Below are positions 54,293-62,748 of a DNA stretch of 64,000 nt, one piece after another; position 1 is the first letter of the stretch, and every line of letters begins with the position of its first letter. Source of the stretch: Occultella gossypii (GTDB lineage: Bacteria > Actinomycetota > Actinomycetes > Actinomycetales > Beutenbergiaceae). The notes beneath the pieces are model-generated. The model made no database searches, had not been told where the DNA came from, and saw only the letters and a program-made list of their open reading frames with translations. A program made the position numbers and the translations under genes. The stretch spans positions 62,001 to 126,000 of the forward strand of contig NZ_JAGSHT010000015.1 in assembly GCF_019947135.1 (NCBI RefSeq), read 5' to 3'.

Positions 54293-54685
54293 TCACGGCG
54301 TCTCGGCGCGCGCGGCCAGCGTCTGGTCCACCCAGTCGCGGGCCTTGCCCTCCATCACGAACGACAGCACCGGCACCACGCCACCGGCGATCAGGGCGGC
54401 GATCCGGCCGAAGCTCCAGCGCATCCGGCTCCACAGATCGAACACGGTCACCGCGTACACCACGTAGATCCAGCCGTGCACGAACGCGATCCAGGACCCG
54501 ATCACCGGGTTCGCGCTGCCCGTCGCATCGACGCCGTTCACCTGCACGATGTACTTGAGCACCATCTCCAGGCAGAGCAGCAGAAGCATGCCGCCGGTGA
54601 CGAACGCCATGATCCGGTAGCGGGTGAACGCGCCGCGGTCCTTCATGTCCCGGGCGTCGGCGTTGGTCGCATTCGTGTCCGTCAT
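54293..54685 (-). CDS. DUF3817 membrane protein
   Basis: 130 aa. Three helices: '[25 protein letters not shown]', '[21 protein letters not shown]', '[19 protein letters not shown]'. The words '[10 protein letters not shown]' and '[17 protein letters not shown]' are the DUF3817 core; relatives form C-terminal parts of some YdzA/integral membrane proteins. Function unknown, but the gene is linked to guaA in many actinobacteria. ATG at 54685; the frame open to 55495 is antisense to the next gene. Confidence 0.85.
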   Translation of the reverse strand: MTDTNATNADARDMKDRGAFTRYRIMAFVTGGMLLLLCLEMVLKYIVQVNGVDATGSANPVIGSWIAFVHGWIYVVYAVTVFDLWSRMRWSFGRIAALIAGGVVPVLSFVMEGKARDWVDQTLAARAETP

Positions 54686-54766
54686 GGGGCCATTGTCGCC
54701 CGTCCCGCCGGGTGCGGGGAAACCCGCGGGCCGTGCCCGACGGCGGTCGGCGCCGGCACCGGTCGG

Positions 54767-54772
54767 TAGCCT
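54767..54772 (+). promoter_or_regulatory. -10 box upstream of the anchored hypothetical protein
   Basis: TAGCCT, about 22 nt before the ATG at 54794, leaving room for the GAGAGGGG ribosome site. Confidence 0.45.
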
Positions 54773-54793
54773 GTGCGCGGAGAGGGGTGGGCG

Positions 54794-55630
54794 ATGACCC
54801 GACGGCGGTGGCTGCTCGTGGCGGCGGTGCTCGCCGTGGTGGTCGTGATCGTGGTGCTCGCGACCCGTGGCGGTGGTGCGTCCGCCGAGCGGTCCGAGTC
54901 GATCACGCAGTGGGACGCCGACCTGCGGTCGTGGGAACAGGAGCGGCTCGCGCAGTTCGGGCCCGACGGCGTCCTGGTGCCGACGCCGCAGCCGCTCAGT
55001 GCCGTGGTGCTCGGGTCCGCGGACGCCCCGGTGCTGGCTGGTGCGAAGCCCGGCGAGTCGCTCGACGCGGTGAACGGGGCCTGCACGGCGCAGGCGTCCT
55101 TCCCGGAGGTGGTGCGGGGTGTGCCCGCACCCCCGGCCGCACCGGCCGGTCTGGACCTTGAGCACCCCGACACGGAGACGGTCGTGGCCCGGTTCGATGC
55201 GGACCGGGCGGCCCTGGCCGCGTTCGTTGGCGCCGTCGGCACGGACGAGCCGCAGGTGCGGCAGTTCTGCGGTACGTACCCGGTGCTGGTCGCCGCGCAT
55301 GCGAACGCGGCCACGACCGGTCCGGCTGAGGCGAACCTCCAGCTCGCGGATGCGCTCGCGACCCAGTGCTACCTGTCCGGTTGGGAGCCGGTGTGTGCGG
55401 CCGGCGCCGACTCGGCGCGGGACGTGGCCACCGCCCAGGCGGGTGGCGACGCGGCCGCGACCGACGCAGCCGCGGCGGCAGCCGACGCCGCCCACGCGCA
55501 GGCCACGACCGCCGTCGGACTCGGTTCCGACCGCACCGGTACGGCGGCTGCGCTGGTTGCGATACTGGCCACCTGGGACTCCGATACGAGCGCCGCGCTC
55601 ACGGCGTTCACGGACGCGCTCGGCGACTGA
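54794..55630 (+). CDS. Membrane-anchored Ala-rich extracytoplasmic protein
   Basis: 278 aa. After 'MTRRRWLLVAAVLAVVVVIVVLATRGG' (membrane anchor or uncleaved signal) the rest is extracytoplasmic, with Cys at 'NGACTAQ', 'RQFCGTYP', 'ATQCYLSGW' and 'EPVCAAG', suggesting disulfides, and an Ala/Thr-rich helical stretch near residue 220. GAGAGGGG site before ATG. No family recognised. It lies before the heterodimeric ABC exporter on the same strand with a gap of about 57 nt, so it could be co-transcribed and serve as an accessory factor; no direct evidence. Confidence 0.7.
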   Translation: MTRRRWLLVAAVLAVVVVIVVLATRGGGASAERSESITQWDADLRSWEQERLAQFGPDGVLVPTPQPLSAVVLGSADAPVLAGAKPGESLDAVNGACTAQASFPEVVRGVPAPPAAPAGLDLEHPDTETVVARFDADRAALAAFVGAVGTDEPQVRQFCGTYPVLVAAHANAATTGPAEANLQLADALATQCYLSGWEPVCAAGADSARDVATAQAGGDAAATDAAAAAADAAHAQATTAVGLGSDRTGTAAALVAILATWDSDTSAALTAFTDALGD

Positions 55631-55662
55631 ACGGCGGCCGCGGTGCCGCAGTGGCGCACACC

Positions 55663-55674
55663 ACTGAAATCAGT
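55663..55674. promoter_or_regulatory. Small palindrome before the ABC exporter operon
   Basis: ACTGAAATCAGT, a perfect inverted repeat with AA centre, flanked by CC...TGG. It lies 25 bp before the exporter start, next to a TTGGAT/CATACC promoter-like pair; it could be an operator. Confidence 0.35.
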
Positions 55675-55687
55675 TGGATCGGCGCGG

Positions 55688-57475
55688 GTGCGAGGCATAC
55701 CGTTGCCTCTCGTGCGTCCCCTCCCCGAGGCCGATCCCGGCCGCCCTCCCCTGACCTCCCCTGCCGCCTTCATGTGGTGGCAGACGAAGCGTCAATGGGG
55801 CGTGCTCGTCGGCGCCGTCATCGTCGGCATCATCGGCGCCGTCTGCCAGGCTGCGGTGCCGTTCGTGCTCGGCCGCGCCATCGACGGCGGCCTCGAGCAC
55901 GGCCTGTCGCCGTCGCTGCTGCGGTGGTGCCTGATCCTCGCCGGCATCGGCGTGGTCTCACTGTTCACCGGGGCGTTCGGGCACCGGCTCGACGTGGTCA
56001 ACTGGCTGCGCGCATCCCTGAACACGAGCCAGCTCATCGGCCACCACGTGGCCAGCACCGGCTCGGCGATCACCCGGGAGCTGCCCACCGGTGAGGTCGT
56101 CGCCACCGTCGCCTCGGACGCGCTGCGCCTCGGTGAGATCTACGCCCAGGCGGCCCGCCTGCTCGGCGGGCTCGTCACCTACATCCTGGTCGCCGTCGTG
56201 CTGCTGCAGAGCTCGGTCTCGCTCGGGGTGGCCGTGCTCATCGGCCTGCCCGTGGTCGCAGCAGTCCTCGCACTCCTGGTCCGCCCCCTACAGCGGCGCC
56301 AGGCGATCCAGCGTGAGGCCGCCGGGCGGCTGACCACGTTGGGCGCGGACACGGTGTCCGGGCTGCGGATCCTGCGTGGCATCGGCGGCGAAGAGGTCTT
56401 CGCGGGCCGGTACCGCGAGCAGTCCCAGAAGGTCCGGGCCGCGGGTACCGCCGTCGCGCAGACGCAGTCCACGCTGGACGCCCTGCAGACCCTGCTGCCT
56501 GGGCTGTTCCTCGCCGGGGTGGTCTGGTACGGCGCTCACCTGGCGCTCGCCGGGGAGATCACACCCGGCCAGCTCGTCACGTTCTACGGCTACGCCGCGT
56601 ACCTGACCCAGCCGCTGCGCGCCGCCACCCAGGCCGTCCAGTCCGGGACCCGGGCCGTGGTCGCGAGCCGCAAGATCATCAAGGTCCTCCAGGTCACCCA
56701 CGACGTCCCCGACACCGGCACCGAAGCGGCGCCGCCCGCCGGGTCCGAACTGTCCGACTCCGACTCCGGCCTGGTTGCCCACCCGGGGCAGTTCCTCGCC
56801 GTGGTGAGCGCGGACCCGGACGCCTCCGCCGAGATCCTGGCCCGGATGGCCCGGCAGCACGACACCGCCGACGGGGCCGAGAAGGCCGGCGACGTGCGCT
56901 GGGGCGAACGGCTCCTCACCGACGTGCCGCTGGCGCAGGTGCGCGAGCGGATCGTGCTCAGTGAGGCCACCCCGGCCCTGTTCACCGGTCCGCTGACCGA
57001 GGAGCTCGACACCCGCGAGCGCGCGGACCGCGCCGACCTCGAGTCCGCGCTCGCGACGTCCGACGCCGGCGACGTCCTCGACTCCATCCCCGATGGCCTC
57101 GACGGCACGATGACGGAGAAGGGCCGGTCCCTGTCCGGCGGCCAGCGCCAGCGGGTCGCGCTGGCTCGGGCCCTGCTCACGGAAGCCGAGATCCTGCTCC
57201 TGGTGGAGCCCACCAGCGCCGTGGACGCGCACACGGAGGCGCGGATCGCGGCGAACCTGACCCGCGCCCGCGCCGGCCGCACCACCGTGGTGGTTTCGGC
57301 CAGCCCGCTCGTGCTCGACCAGGTCGACGAGGTCGCCTTCGTCTCCGACGGCCGGGTCGAGGTCCGCGGCGGACACCGCGCTCTGCTCGAGATGGCCGAC
57401 GCCGGGCACCCCGGCGCGCTCGCCTACCGGAACGTCGTCAGCCGCGCCACGGCAGAACAGGAGGTGGCCCGATGA
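55688..57475 (+). CDS. ABC exporter half-transporter with degenerate ATPase site
   Basis: 595 aa from GTG 55688 (alternatives: 55643 or 55709). Six-helix exporter domain (about residues 30-320) fused to an NBD. The P-loop is lost: where GxxGxGKS should be it reads 'VSADPDASAEIL' (about 373-384). The signature LSGGQRQR is intact (482-489), but Walker B has Val for the Asp ('ILLLVEPTSAVD') and the switch His is replaced ('VVVSASPLVL'). The subunit can therefore give a signature but cannot hydrolyse ATP itself. It overlaps its partner gene by 4 nt. This heterodimer logic is found in other exporters, but the loss here is unusually complete. Confidence 0.88.
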   Translation: MRGIPLPLVRPLPEADPGRPPLTSPAAFMWWQTKRQWGVLVGAVIVGIIGAVCQAAVPFVLGRAIDGGLEHGLSPSLLRWCLILAGIGVVSLFTGAFGHRLDVVNWLRASLNTSQLIGHHVASTGSAITRELPTGEVVATVASDALRLGEIYAQAARLLGGLVTYILVAVVLLQSSVSLGVAVLIGLPVVAAVLALLVRPLQRRQAIQREAAGRLTTLGADTVSGLRILRGIGGEEVFAGRYREQSQKVRAAGTAVAQTQSTLDALQTLLPGLFLAGVVWYGAHLALAGEITPGQLVTFYGYAAYLTQPLRAATQAVQSGTRAVVASRKIIKVLQVTHDVPDTGTEAAPPAGSELSDSDSGLVAHPGQFLAVVSADPDASAEILARMARQHDTADGAEKAGDVRWGERLLTDVPLAQVRERIVLSEATPALFTGPLTEELDTRERADRADLESALATSDAGDVLDSIPDGLDGTMTEKGRSLSGGQRQRVALARALLTEAEILLLVEPTSAVDAHTEARIAANLTRARAGRTTVVVSASPLVLDQVDEVAFVSDGRVEVRGGHRALLEMADAGHPGALAYRNVVSRATAEQEVAR

Positions 57476-59205
57476 AACTGCCCATCGCGGATACCGCAAC
57501 CATGCGCGCCATGACCGGCGACCTGCTGCGCCGCTACCGCGGCGAGCTGACCGGCGTCGTCGGGCTGCACACCCTGTCCGCCGTCGCCGGCCTGCTCGGG
57601 CCGTGGCTGCTCGGGATGATGGTCGACGGCGTGATCGGCGGCACCACCGCCGGTGCGCTGAACACCATGGTCGCGATCCTCGTGGCGGCGGTCCTCGCCC
57701 AGACCGTGCTCACCAAGTTCGCCCAGCGCTCCTCGATGCTGCTCGGCGAGAAGGTGTTCGCCGGGCTGCGCGAGGAGTTCATCTCCCACGTCACGACGCT
57801 CCCGCTGTCCACCGTGGAACGGGCCGGGACCGGGGACCTGGTGGCGCGCACCACGAACGACATCGACCGCGTCCAGCACACGGTGCGGTTCGGCGTGCCC
57901 CGCGTGCTCGTCTGCATCATCACGATCGTGCTCACGGTGGTCGCTGCGGTCATGGCGAACTGGCTCGTCGCCCTGGCGATGTTCGCCGGCGCCCCGATCC
58001 TGATCGTGGTGACCCGGTGGTACCTGCGCCGGGCCACGAAGGGGTACCTGCGCGAGTCCGCGTCCTACGCCCGGATCAACGGCACCATCACCGAGTCGGT
58101 GGAGGGTGCCAGCACGGTGGATGCGTTGTCCCTGGGCCGGCGACGCCGCAAGCGGATCGACGCCGACATCGCCGAGGCGTTCGGCGCAGAGAAGTACACG
58201 CTGTACCTGCGCACGGTGTTGTTCCCCGGTCTGGACGCGGCCTTCATCCTGCCGATCATCGCCGTGCTGCTCTGGGGCGCGTACCTGATCTCGACCGGTC
58301 AGGCCGGGGTCGGTGCGGTGACCACGATCGCCTTGTACGCGGTGCAGGTGATGGGCCCGGTCGACGAGCTGATCTTCTGGATCGACGAGATCCAGGTGGG
58401 TGCCACGTCCCTGTCCCGGATCTTCGGGGTCTCCCTGGTGAAGGCGGACCGGGAGGCCGGCGGTGCGCGTCCGAGCGGCGAGGACATCGAGGCACGGGAC
58501 CTGCACTACGCCTACCGCGAGGGTCACAACGTGCTGCACGGCATCGACCTGGACCTGAAGGTCGGCGAACGCCTGGCGGTGGTCGGCCCGTCGGGTGCCG
58601 GCAAGTCCACGCTCGGGCGGATGCTCGCCGGGATCCACCCGCCCACCGCCGGGACGGTCACGGTCGGGCAGGTCCCGCTCGTCGACCTGCCGCTGGAGGA
58701 GCTGCGTTCGCAGGTGGCCCTCGTGACCCAGGAACACCACGTGTTCGTGGGGACGCTCGCCCAGAACCTGCGCCTGGCCAAGATCGAGGCGGACGACGGC
58801 GAACTCGCCAGGGCGCTCGACGCCGTCGACGCGCTGGGCTGGGTGCGGGCGCTGCCGGAGGGTCTGGATACCGAGGTCGGTTCGGGTGGGGCGAAACTGA
58901 CCCCGGCGCAGGCCCAGCAGATCGCGCTCGCCCGCCTGGTCCTCCTGGATCCGCACACGCTGGTGCTCGACGAGGCGACGTCGCTGCTCGACCCGCGCGC
59001 GGCCAGGCACCTGGAGCAGTCGCTGAACGCGGTCCTGGCCGGCCGCACCGTGGTGGCGATCGCGCACCGTCTGCACACGGCGCATGACGCCGACCGCGTG
59101 GCCGTGGTCGACGGTGGCCGGATCTCCGAGATCGGCCCGCACGAGGAACTGGTCGCGGCCGACGGCGAGTACGCCGCGCTCTGGCACTCCTGGCAGCAGG
59201 AGTAG
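57472..59205 (+). CDS. ABC exporter half-transporter, catalytic partner
   Basis: 577 aa. Six-helix domain (about 25-310) and an NBD with intact Walker A GPSGAGKST (372-380), Q-loop 'LVTQEHHVF', Walker B 'TLVLDEATS' (496-504) and switch His in 'VVAIAHRL' (532), but the signature is degenerate: 'LTPAQAQQ' in place of LSGGQ (476-480). Together with the upstream subunit, only one of the two composite ATP sites is complete (its Walker A/B plus the partner's LSGGQ). Substrate unknown. ATGA overlap gives equal synthesis. Confidence 0.92.
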   Translation: MKLPIADTATMRAMTGDLLRRYRGELTGVVGLHTLSAVAGLLGPWLLGMMVDGVIGGTTAGALNTMVAILVAAVLAQTVLTKFAQRSSMLLGEKVFAGLREEFISHVTTLPLSTVERAGTGDLVARTTNDIDRVQHTVRFGVPRVLVCIITIVLTVVAAVMANWLVALAMFAGAPILIVVTRWYLRRATKGYLRESASYARINGTITESVEGASTVDALSLGRRRRKRIDADIAEAFGAEKYTLYLRTVLFPGLDAAFILPIIAVLLWGAYLISTGQAGVGAVTTIALYAVQVMGPVDELIFWIDEIQVGATSLSRIFGVSLVKADREAGGARPSGEDIEARDLHYAYREGHNVLHGIDLDLKVGERLAVVGPSGAGKSTLGRMLAGIHPPTAGTVTVGQVPLVDLPLEELRSQVALVTQEHHVFVGTLAQNLRLAKIEADDGELARALDAVDALGWVRALPEGLDTEVGSGGAKLTPAQAQQIALARLVLLDPHTLVLDEATSLLDPRAARHLEQSLNAVLAGRTVVAIAHRLHTAHDADRVAVVDGGRISEIGPHEELVAADGEYAALWHSWQQE

Positions 59206-59243
59206 GGGCGCCCCGCCCGCGCCGACCCACCGTGGGTGGGGGG

Positions 59244-60080
59244 TCAGGTGGTTCCGACGACCTCGGACTCGGTGCCGGTGGGGCTCTCGCCGCGTTCAGC
59301 GCGGGTGTGGCGCACCTCGTCGCGGACCATCCGCCACCAGAGCACCAGGGCGAAGCCGCCGAAGATCCACCACTCGGCCGCGTAGGCCAGGTTCTGGATG
59401 TTCAGTCCGCCACCCTCGATCACCGGGGCGCCGTACGGCCGCAGGTCCGCGTCGGCGGCGGGCTCCTGGACCTCCAGGACGAACTGCCCGGAGTAGATCG
59501 GCGTGCCCCACACGTTCGCCAGCGCCGCTGGACTGACCGCCTCGATCTCCTCGCCGGTCGCAGCCCCGACGGCGATGCCCGCCTGGGCCGGGTCCGGTCC
59601 ACCCAGGTAGCCGGTCAGCTCGACCGGCCCGTTGGGCACGTCGAGGTGGGCGGCGTCGGGCTCGCTCACCCAGCCGCGTACCACCGGCAGGATCGCGGGC
59701 TCGCCGGCCCCGTCGCCGGGTTCGACCCGGAGCGCGGTGACCACCAGGTAGCCGCTCTGCCCGTCGAGCTCGCGATCGGGGACGAGGAACTGGTCCTCGG
59801 GGAGGTAGGTGCCGGTGACCGTGACCCGCTGGCCCACCATCGTCTGGGTGAACGGCGCCTGCGGGGCGACCACGGTCTCCATCGGCACCGGGGGCGCACT
59901 CTCGCGTTCGGCGGCCTCGACGGCGGCGGCCTGGTCACCACGGATCTGGGCGCGGTCCAGCTGCCAGGCGCCGAGCCGGATGCATAGCAGCGCGCCGGCC
60001 ACGAGCAGCACGAAGATGCCGATCAGGCGGGGGCGGGTGGCCGCCCGCAGCCAGTCGGAGAACCCAGCGGACGCGTGCAC
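59244..60080 (-). CDS. SURF1-family cytochrome oxidase assembly protein
   Basis: 278 aa with one N-terminal ('[26 protein letters not shown]') and one C-terminal helix ('[23 protein letters not shown]'), the SURF1 layout. 'LGAWQLDRA', '[15 protein letters not shown]', 'VVRGWV' and '[19 protein letters not shown]' are family words. It assists haem a3/copper centre assembly of the aa3-type oxidase. GTG 60080 lies 6 nt after TAACCT, a leaderless geometry. It is divergent from the phosphoketolase gene; no oxidase genes are in the window. Confidence 0.9.
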   Translation of the reverse strand: MHASAGFSDWLRAATRPRLIGIFVLLVAGALLCIRLGAWQLDRAQIRGDQAAAVEAAERESAPPVPMETVVAPQAPFTQTMVGQRVTVTGTYLPEDQFLVPDRELDGQSGYLVVTALRVEPGDGAGEPAILPVVRGWVSEPDAAHLDVPNGPVELTGYLGGPDPAQAGIAVGAATGEEIEAVSPAALANVWGTPIYSGQFVLEVQEPAADADLRPYGAPVIEGGGLNIQNLAYAAEWWIFGGFALVLWWRMVRDEVRHTRAERGESPTGTESEVVGTT

Positions 60081-60086
60081 CCATCC

Positions 60087-60092
60087 AGGTTA
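60087..60092 (-). promoter_or_regulatory. -10 box of a leaderless promoter (SURF1)
   Basis: TAACCT on the minus strand, 6 nt before GTG at 60080. Confidence 0.5.
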
Positions 60093-60225
60093 CGCGTCGC
60101 GCCGGGTTGTCCCGGCCGGTGCACACCCCGGCGGTCCTCACCTGGGACCGAAGTCACTCGCGCAACGGCCCCGGAACGGGCAGGCTAGGGCACGGCTGTG
60201 CTGTCGCTCACCGAGGGGTTGGACC

Positions 60226-62748
60226 ATGTCCGTCACGTCATCCGTCACTTCCGATGCAGAATCCCGCCCACCGTCGACGCCGACGGGCCCATGGCAACAC
60301 CGACCGGTCGCCGATCTCGACGCCGCCACGCTGAACACGCTGGACCGGTGGTGGCGGGCTGCGAACTACCTGTCCGTCGGGCAGATCTACCTGCTCGCGA
60401 ACCCGCTGCTGCGGACCCCGCTGTCACGCGATGACGTCAAACCGCGGCTGCTCGGCCACTGGGGCACCACCCCAGGGCTGAACTTCGTCTACGCCCACCT
60501 GAACCGGGTGATCGCCGAGCGCGGTCAGTCCACCATCTACCTCACCGGCCCCGGTCACGGCGGGCCGGGCCTGGTCGCGAACTCCTACCTGGAGGGCTCC
60601 TACACCGAGACCTACCCGGACATCACCGCCGACGCGGAGGGCATGCGCCGGCTGTTCCGGCAGTTCTCCTTCCCCGGTGGCATCCCCTCGCACGTGGCAC
60701 CGGAGACCCCCGGTTCCATCCACGAGGGCGGCGAGCTGGGCTACGTGCTCTCGCACGCCTACGGGGCCGCGTTCGACAACCCGGACCTACTGGTCGCGGC
60801 CGTCGTGGGCGACGGCGAGGCGGAGACGGGGCCGCTGGCCACCAGTTGGCACTCGAACAAGTTCGTCAACCCCGCCCTGGACGGTGTGGTCCTGCCGATC
60901 CTGCACCTGAACGGGTACAAGATCGCCAACCCGACGGTGCTGGCCCGCATCCCCGACGACGAGCTGCTCAGCCTGATGCGCGGGTACGGCCACAAGCCCC
61001 ACCTGTTCGTCGGCGGCTTCGACGGCGAGGACCCGGCGGCCGCGCACGCCCGGTTCGCCACGCTGCTCGACGAGGTGTTCAACGAGATCGCCGAGATCAA
61101 GGCCTCGGCTGCCGCGGGCAACACCGACCGCCCCACCTGGCCGATGATCATCCTGCGCACCCCGAAGGGCTGGACCTGCCCGCCGGTGATCGACGGCAAG
61201 CAGGTGGAGGACTCCTGGCGCTCCCACCAGGTGCCGCTGGCCAGTGCCCGGGACACCCCCGAGCACCTCGAGGTCCTGCACGACTGGCTCACCTCCTACG
61301 GCGCCGAGGAGCTCTTCGACTCGGACGGCGTGCTGGCCTCCGACATCGCCGCGCTCGCCCCGGCCGGCGACCTCCGGATGAGCGCGAACCCACACGCCAA
61401 CGGCGGTCTGCTGCTCCGCGACCTGCGCATGCCCGACTACACCGAGTTCGCCGTCGACGTGCCCGCCCCCGGCGCCGCGATCGCCGAGCCCACGAAGGTG
61501 CTCGGGCAATGGCTGACCGAGGTGATCCGGCGCAACCCGGACAACTTCCGGATCTTCGGCCCGGACGAGACCGCCTCGAACCGACTGCAGGCGGTCTACG
61601 AGGTCACGGACAAGCAGTGGAACGCCGGCTACCTCGAGACCGACTCCGACGACCACCTCGCCCGGGCCGGGCGCGTCATGGAGATGCTCTCCGAGCACCA
61701 ATGCCAGGGTTGGCTCGAGGGCTACCTGCTCACCGGGCGGCACGGCCTGTTCAACTGCTACGAGGCGTTCATCCACATCGTCGACTCGATGTTCAACCAG
61801 CACGCCAAGTGGCTGGACGTCACCCGGGACATCCCGTGGCGGCGCCCGATCGCGAGCCTGAACTACCTGCTCTCCTCGCACGTGTGGCGGCAGGACCACA
61901 ACGGGTTCTCCCACCAGGACCCGGGCTTCATCGACCACGTGATGAACAAGAAGTCCGAGATCGTCCGGGTCTACCTGCCGCCGGACGCCAACACGCTGCT
62001 GTCCACCTACGACCACTGCCTGCGCAGCCGCGACTACGTGAACGTCGTGGTCTCCGGCAAGCAGCCCGGACCACAGTTCCTCACCATGGACGAGGCCATC
62101 GCGCACTGCACCCGCGGCCTCGGCATCTGGGAGTGGGCCGGCACCGAGGTGATCGGCGAGGACCCGGACGTGGTGCTCGGCTGCGCCGGGGACATCCCGA
62201 CCCTCGAGGTGCTGGCCGCGGCGGACCTGCTCCGCACGCACCTGCCCGACCTCAAGGTCCGCGTCGTCAACGTGGTGGATCTGATGCGCCTGCAGGACGA
62301 GCGCGAGCACCCGCACGGCCTGTCCGACCGGGACTTCAGCACCTACTTCACCGACACCAAGCCCGTCATCTTCGCCTACCACGGCTACCCGTGGCTGCTG
62401 CACCGGCTCACCTACCGCCGCACCGCCCACGCGAACCTGCACGTGCGCGGCTACAAGGAGGAGGGCACCACCACCACGCCGTTCGACATGGTGATGCTCA
62501 ACGACCTGGACCGCTACCACCTGGTGATGGACGTCATCGACCGGGTGCCGGGCCTCGGGTCGAAGGCAGCCGGGCTGCGTCAGGAGATGTCCGACGCGCG
62601 CCTGCGCGCCCGGCGGTACACCCGCGAGCACGGCGACGACATCCCCGAGGTGCGGGACTGGGTGTGGCCGGACGCCGGGGACACCGGCACCGCCGAGGGT
62701 GGCCCGGCCCGCAGCGCCGCCGCGACCACCGCTGGAGACAACGAGTAA
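60226..62748 (+). CDS. xfp: Phosphoketolase (xylulose-5-P / fructose-6-P)
   Basis: 840 aa. Thiamine-diphosphate enzyme that cleaves xylulose-5-phosphate (and often fructose-6-phosphate) with phosphate to acetyl phosphate. Both family signatures are seen: '[47 protein letters not shown]' (cofactor and metal binding, near residues 165-210) and an intact C-terminal '[23 protein letters not shown]'. ATG 60226 with GAGGGG; the frame open to 59809 is antisense to SURF1. Its stop overlaps the pta start (TAATG), so acetyl phosphate is passed on by a coupled product. Confidence 0.95.
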   Translation: MSVTSSVTSDAESRPPSTPTGPWQHRPVADLDAATLNTLDRWWRAANYLSVGQIYLLANPLLRTPLSRDDVKPRLLGHWGTTPGLNFVYAHLNRVIAERGQSTIYLTGPGHGGPGLVANSYLEGSYTETYPDITADAEGMRRLFRQFSFPGGIPSHVAPETPGSIHEGGELGYVLSHAYGAAFDNPDLLVAAVVGDGEAETGPLATSWHSNKFVNPALDGVVLPILHLNGYKIANPTVLARIPDDELLSLMRGYGHKPHLFVGGFDGEDPAAAHARFATLLDEVFNEIAEIKASAAAGNTDRPTWPMIILRTPKGWTCPPVIDGKQVEDSWRSHQVPLASARDTPEHLEVLHDWLTSYGAEELFDSDGVLASDIAALAPAGDLRMSANPHANGGLLLRDLRMPDYTEFAVDVPAPGAAIAEPTKVLGQWLTEVIRRNPDNFRIFGPDETASNRLQAVYEVTDKQWNAGYLETDSDDHLARAGRVMEMLSEHQCQGWLEGYLLTGRHGLFNCYEAFIHIVDSMFNQHAKWLDVTRDIPWRRPIASLNYLLSSHVWRQDHNGFSHQDPGFIDHVMNKKSEIVRVYLPPDANTLLSTYDHCLRSRDYVNVVVSGKQPGPQFLTMDEAIAHCTRGLGIWEWAGTEVIGEDPDVVLGCAGDIPTLEVLAAADLLRTHLPDLKVRVVNVVDLMRLQDEREHPHGLSDRDFSTYFTDTKPVIFAYHGYPWLLHRLTYRRTAHANLHVRGYKEEGTTTTPFDMVMLNDLDRYHLVMDVIDRVPGLGSKAAGLRQEMSDARLRARRYTREHGDDIPEVRDWVWPDAGDTGTAEGGPARSAAATTAGDNE

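Noticed and set aside
58485-58492. GACATCGAG word inside the second ABC subunit as another TamR-like site
   Set aside because: Only half of the palindrome is present and it lies mid-gene; a chance match.
59215-59243. ACCCACCGTGGGT-type repeat after the ABC exporter as a terminator
   Set aside because: The loop would be too short and the stem only 5 bp; not enough to call.
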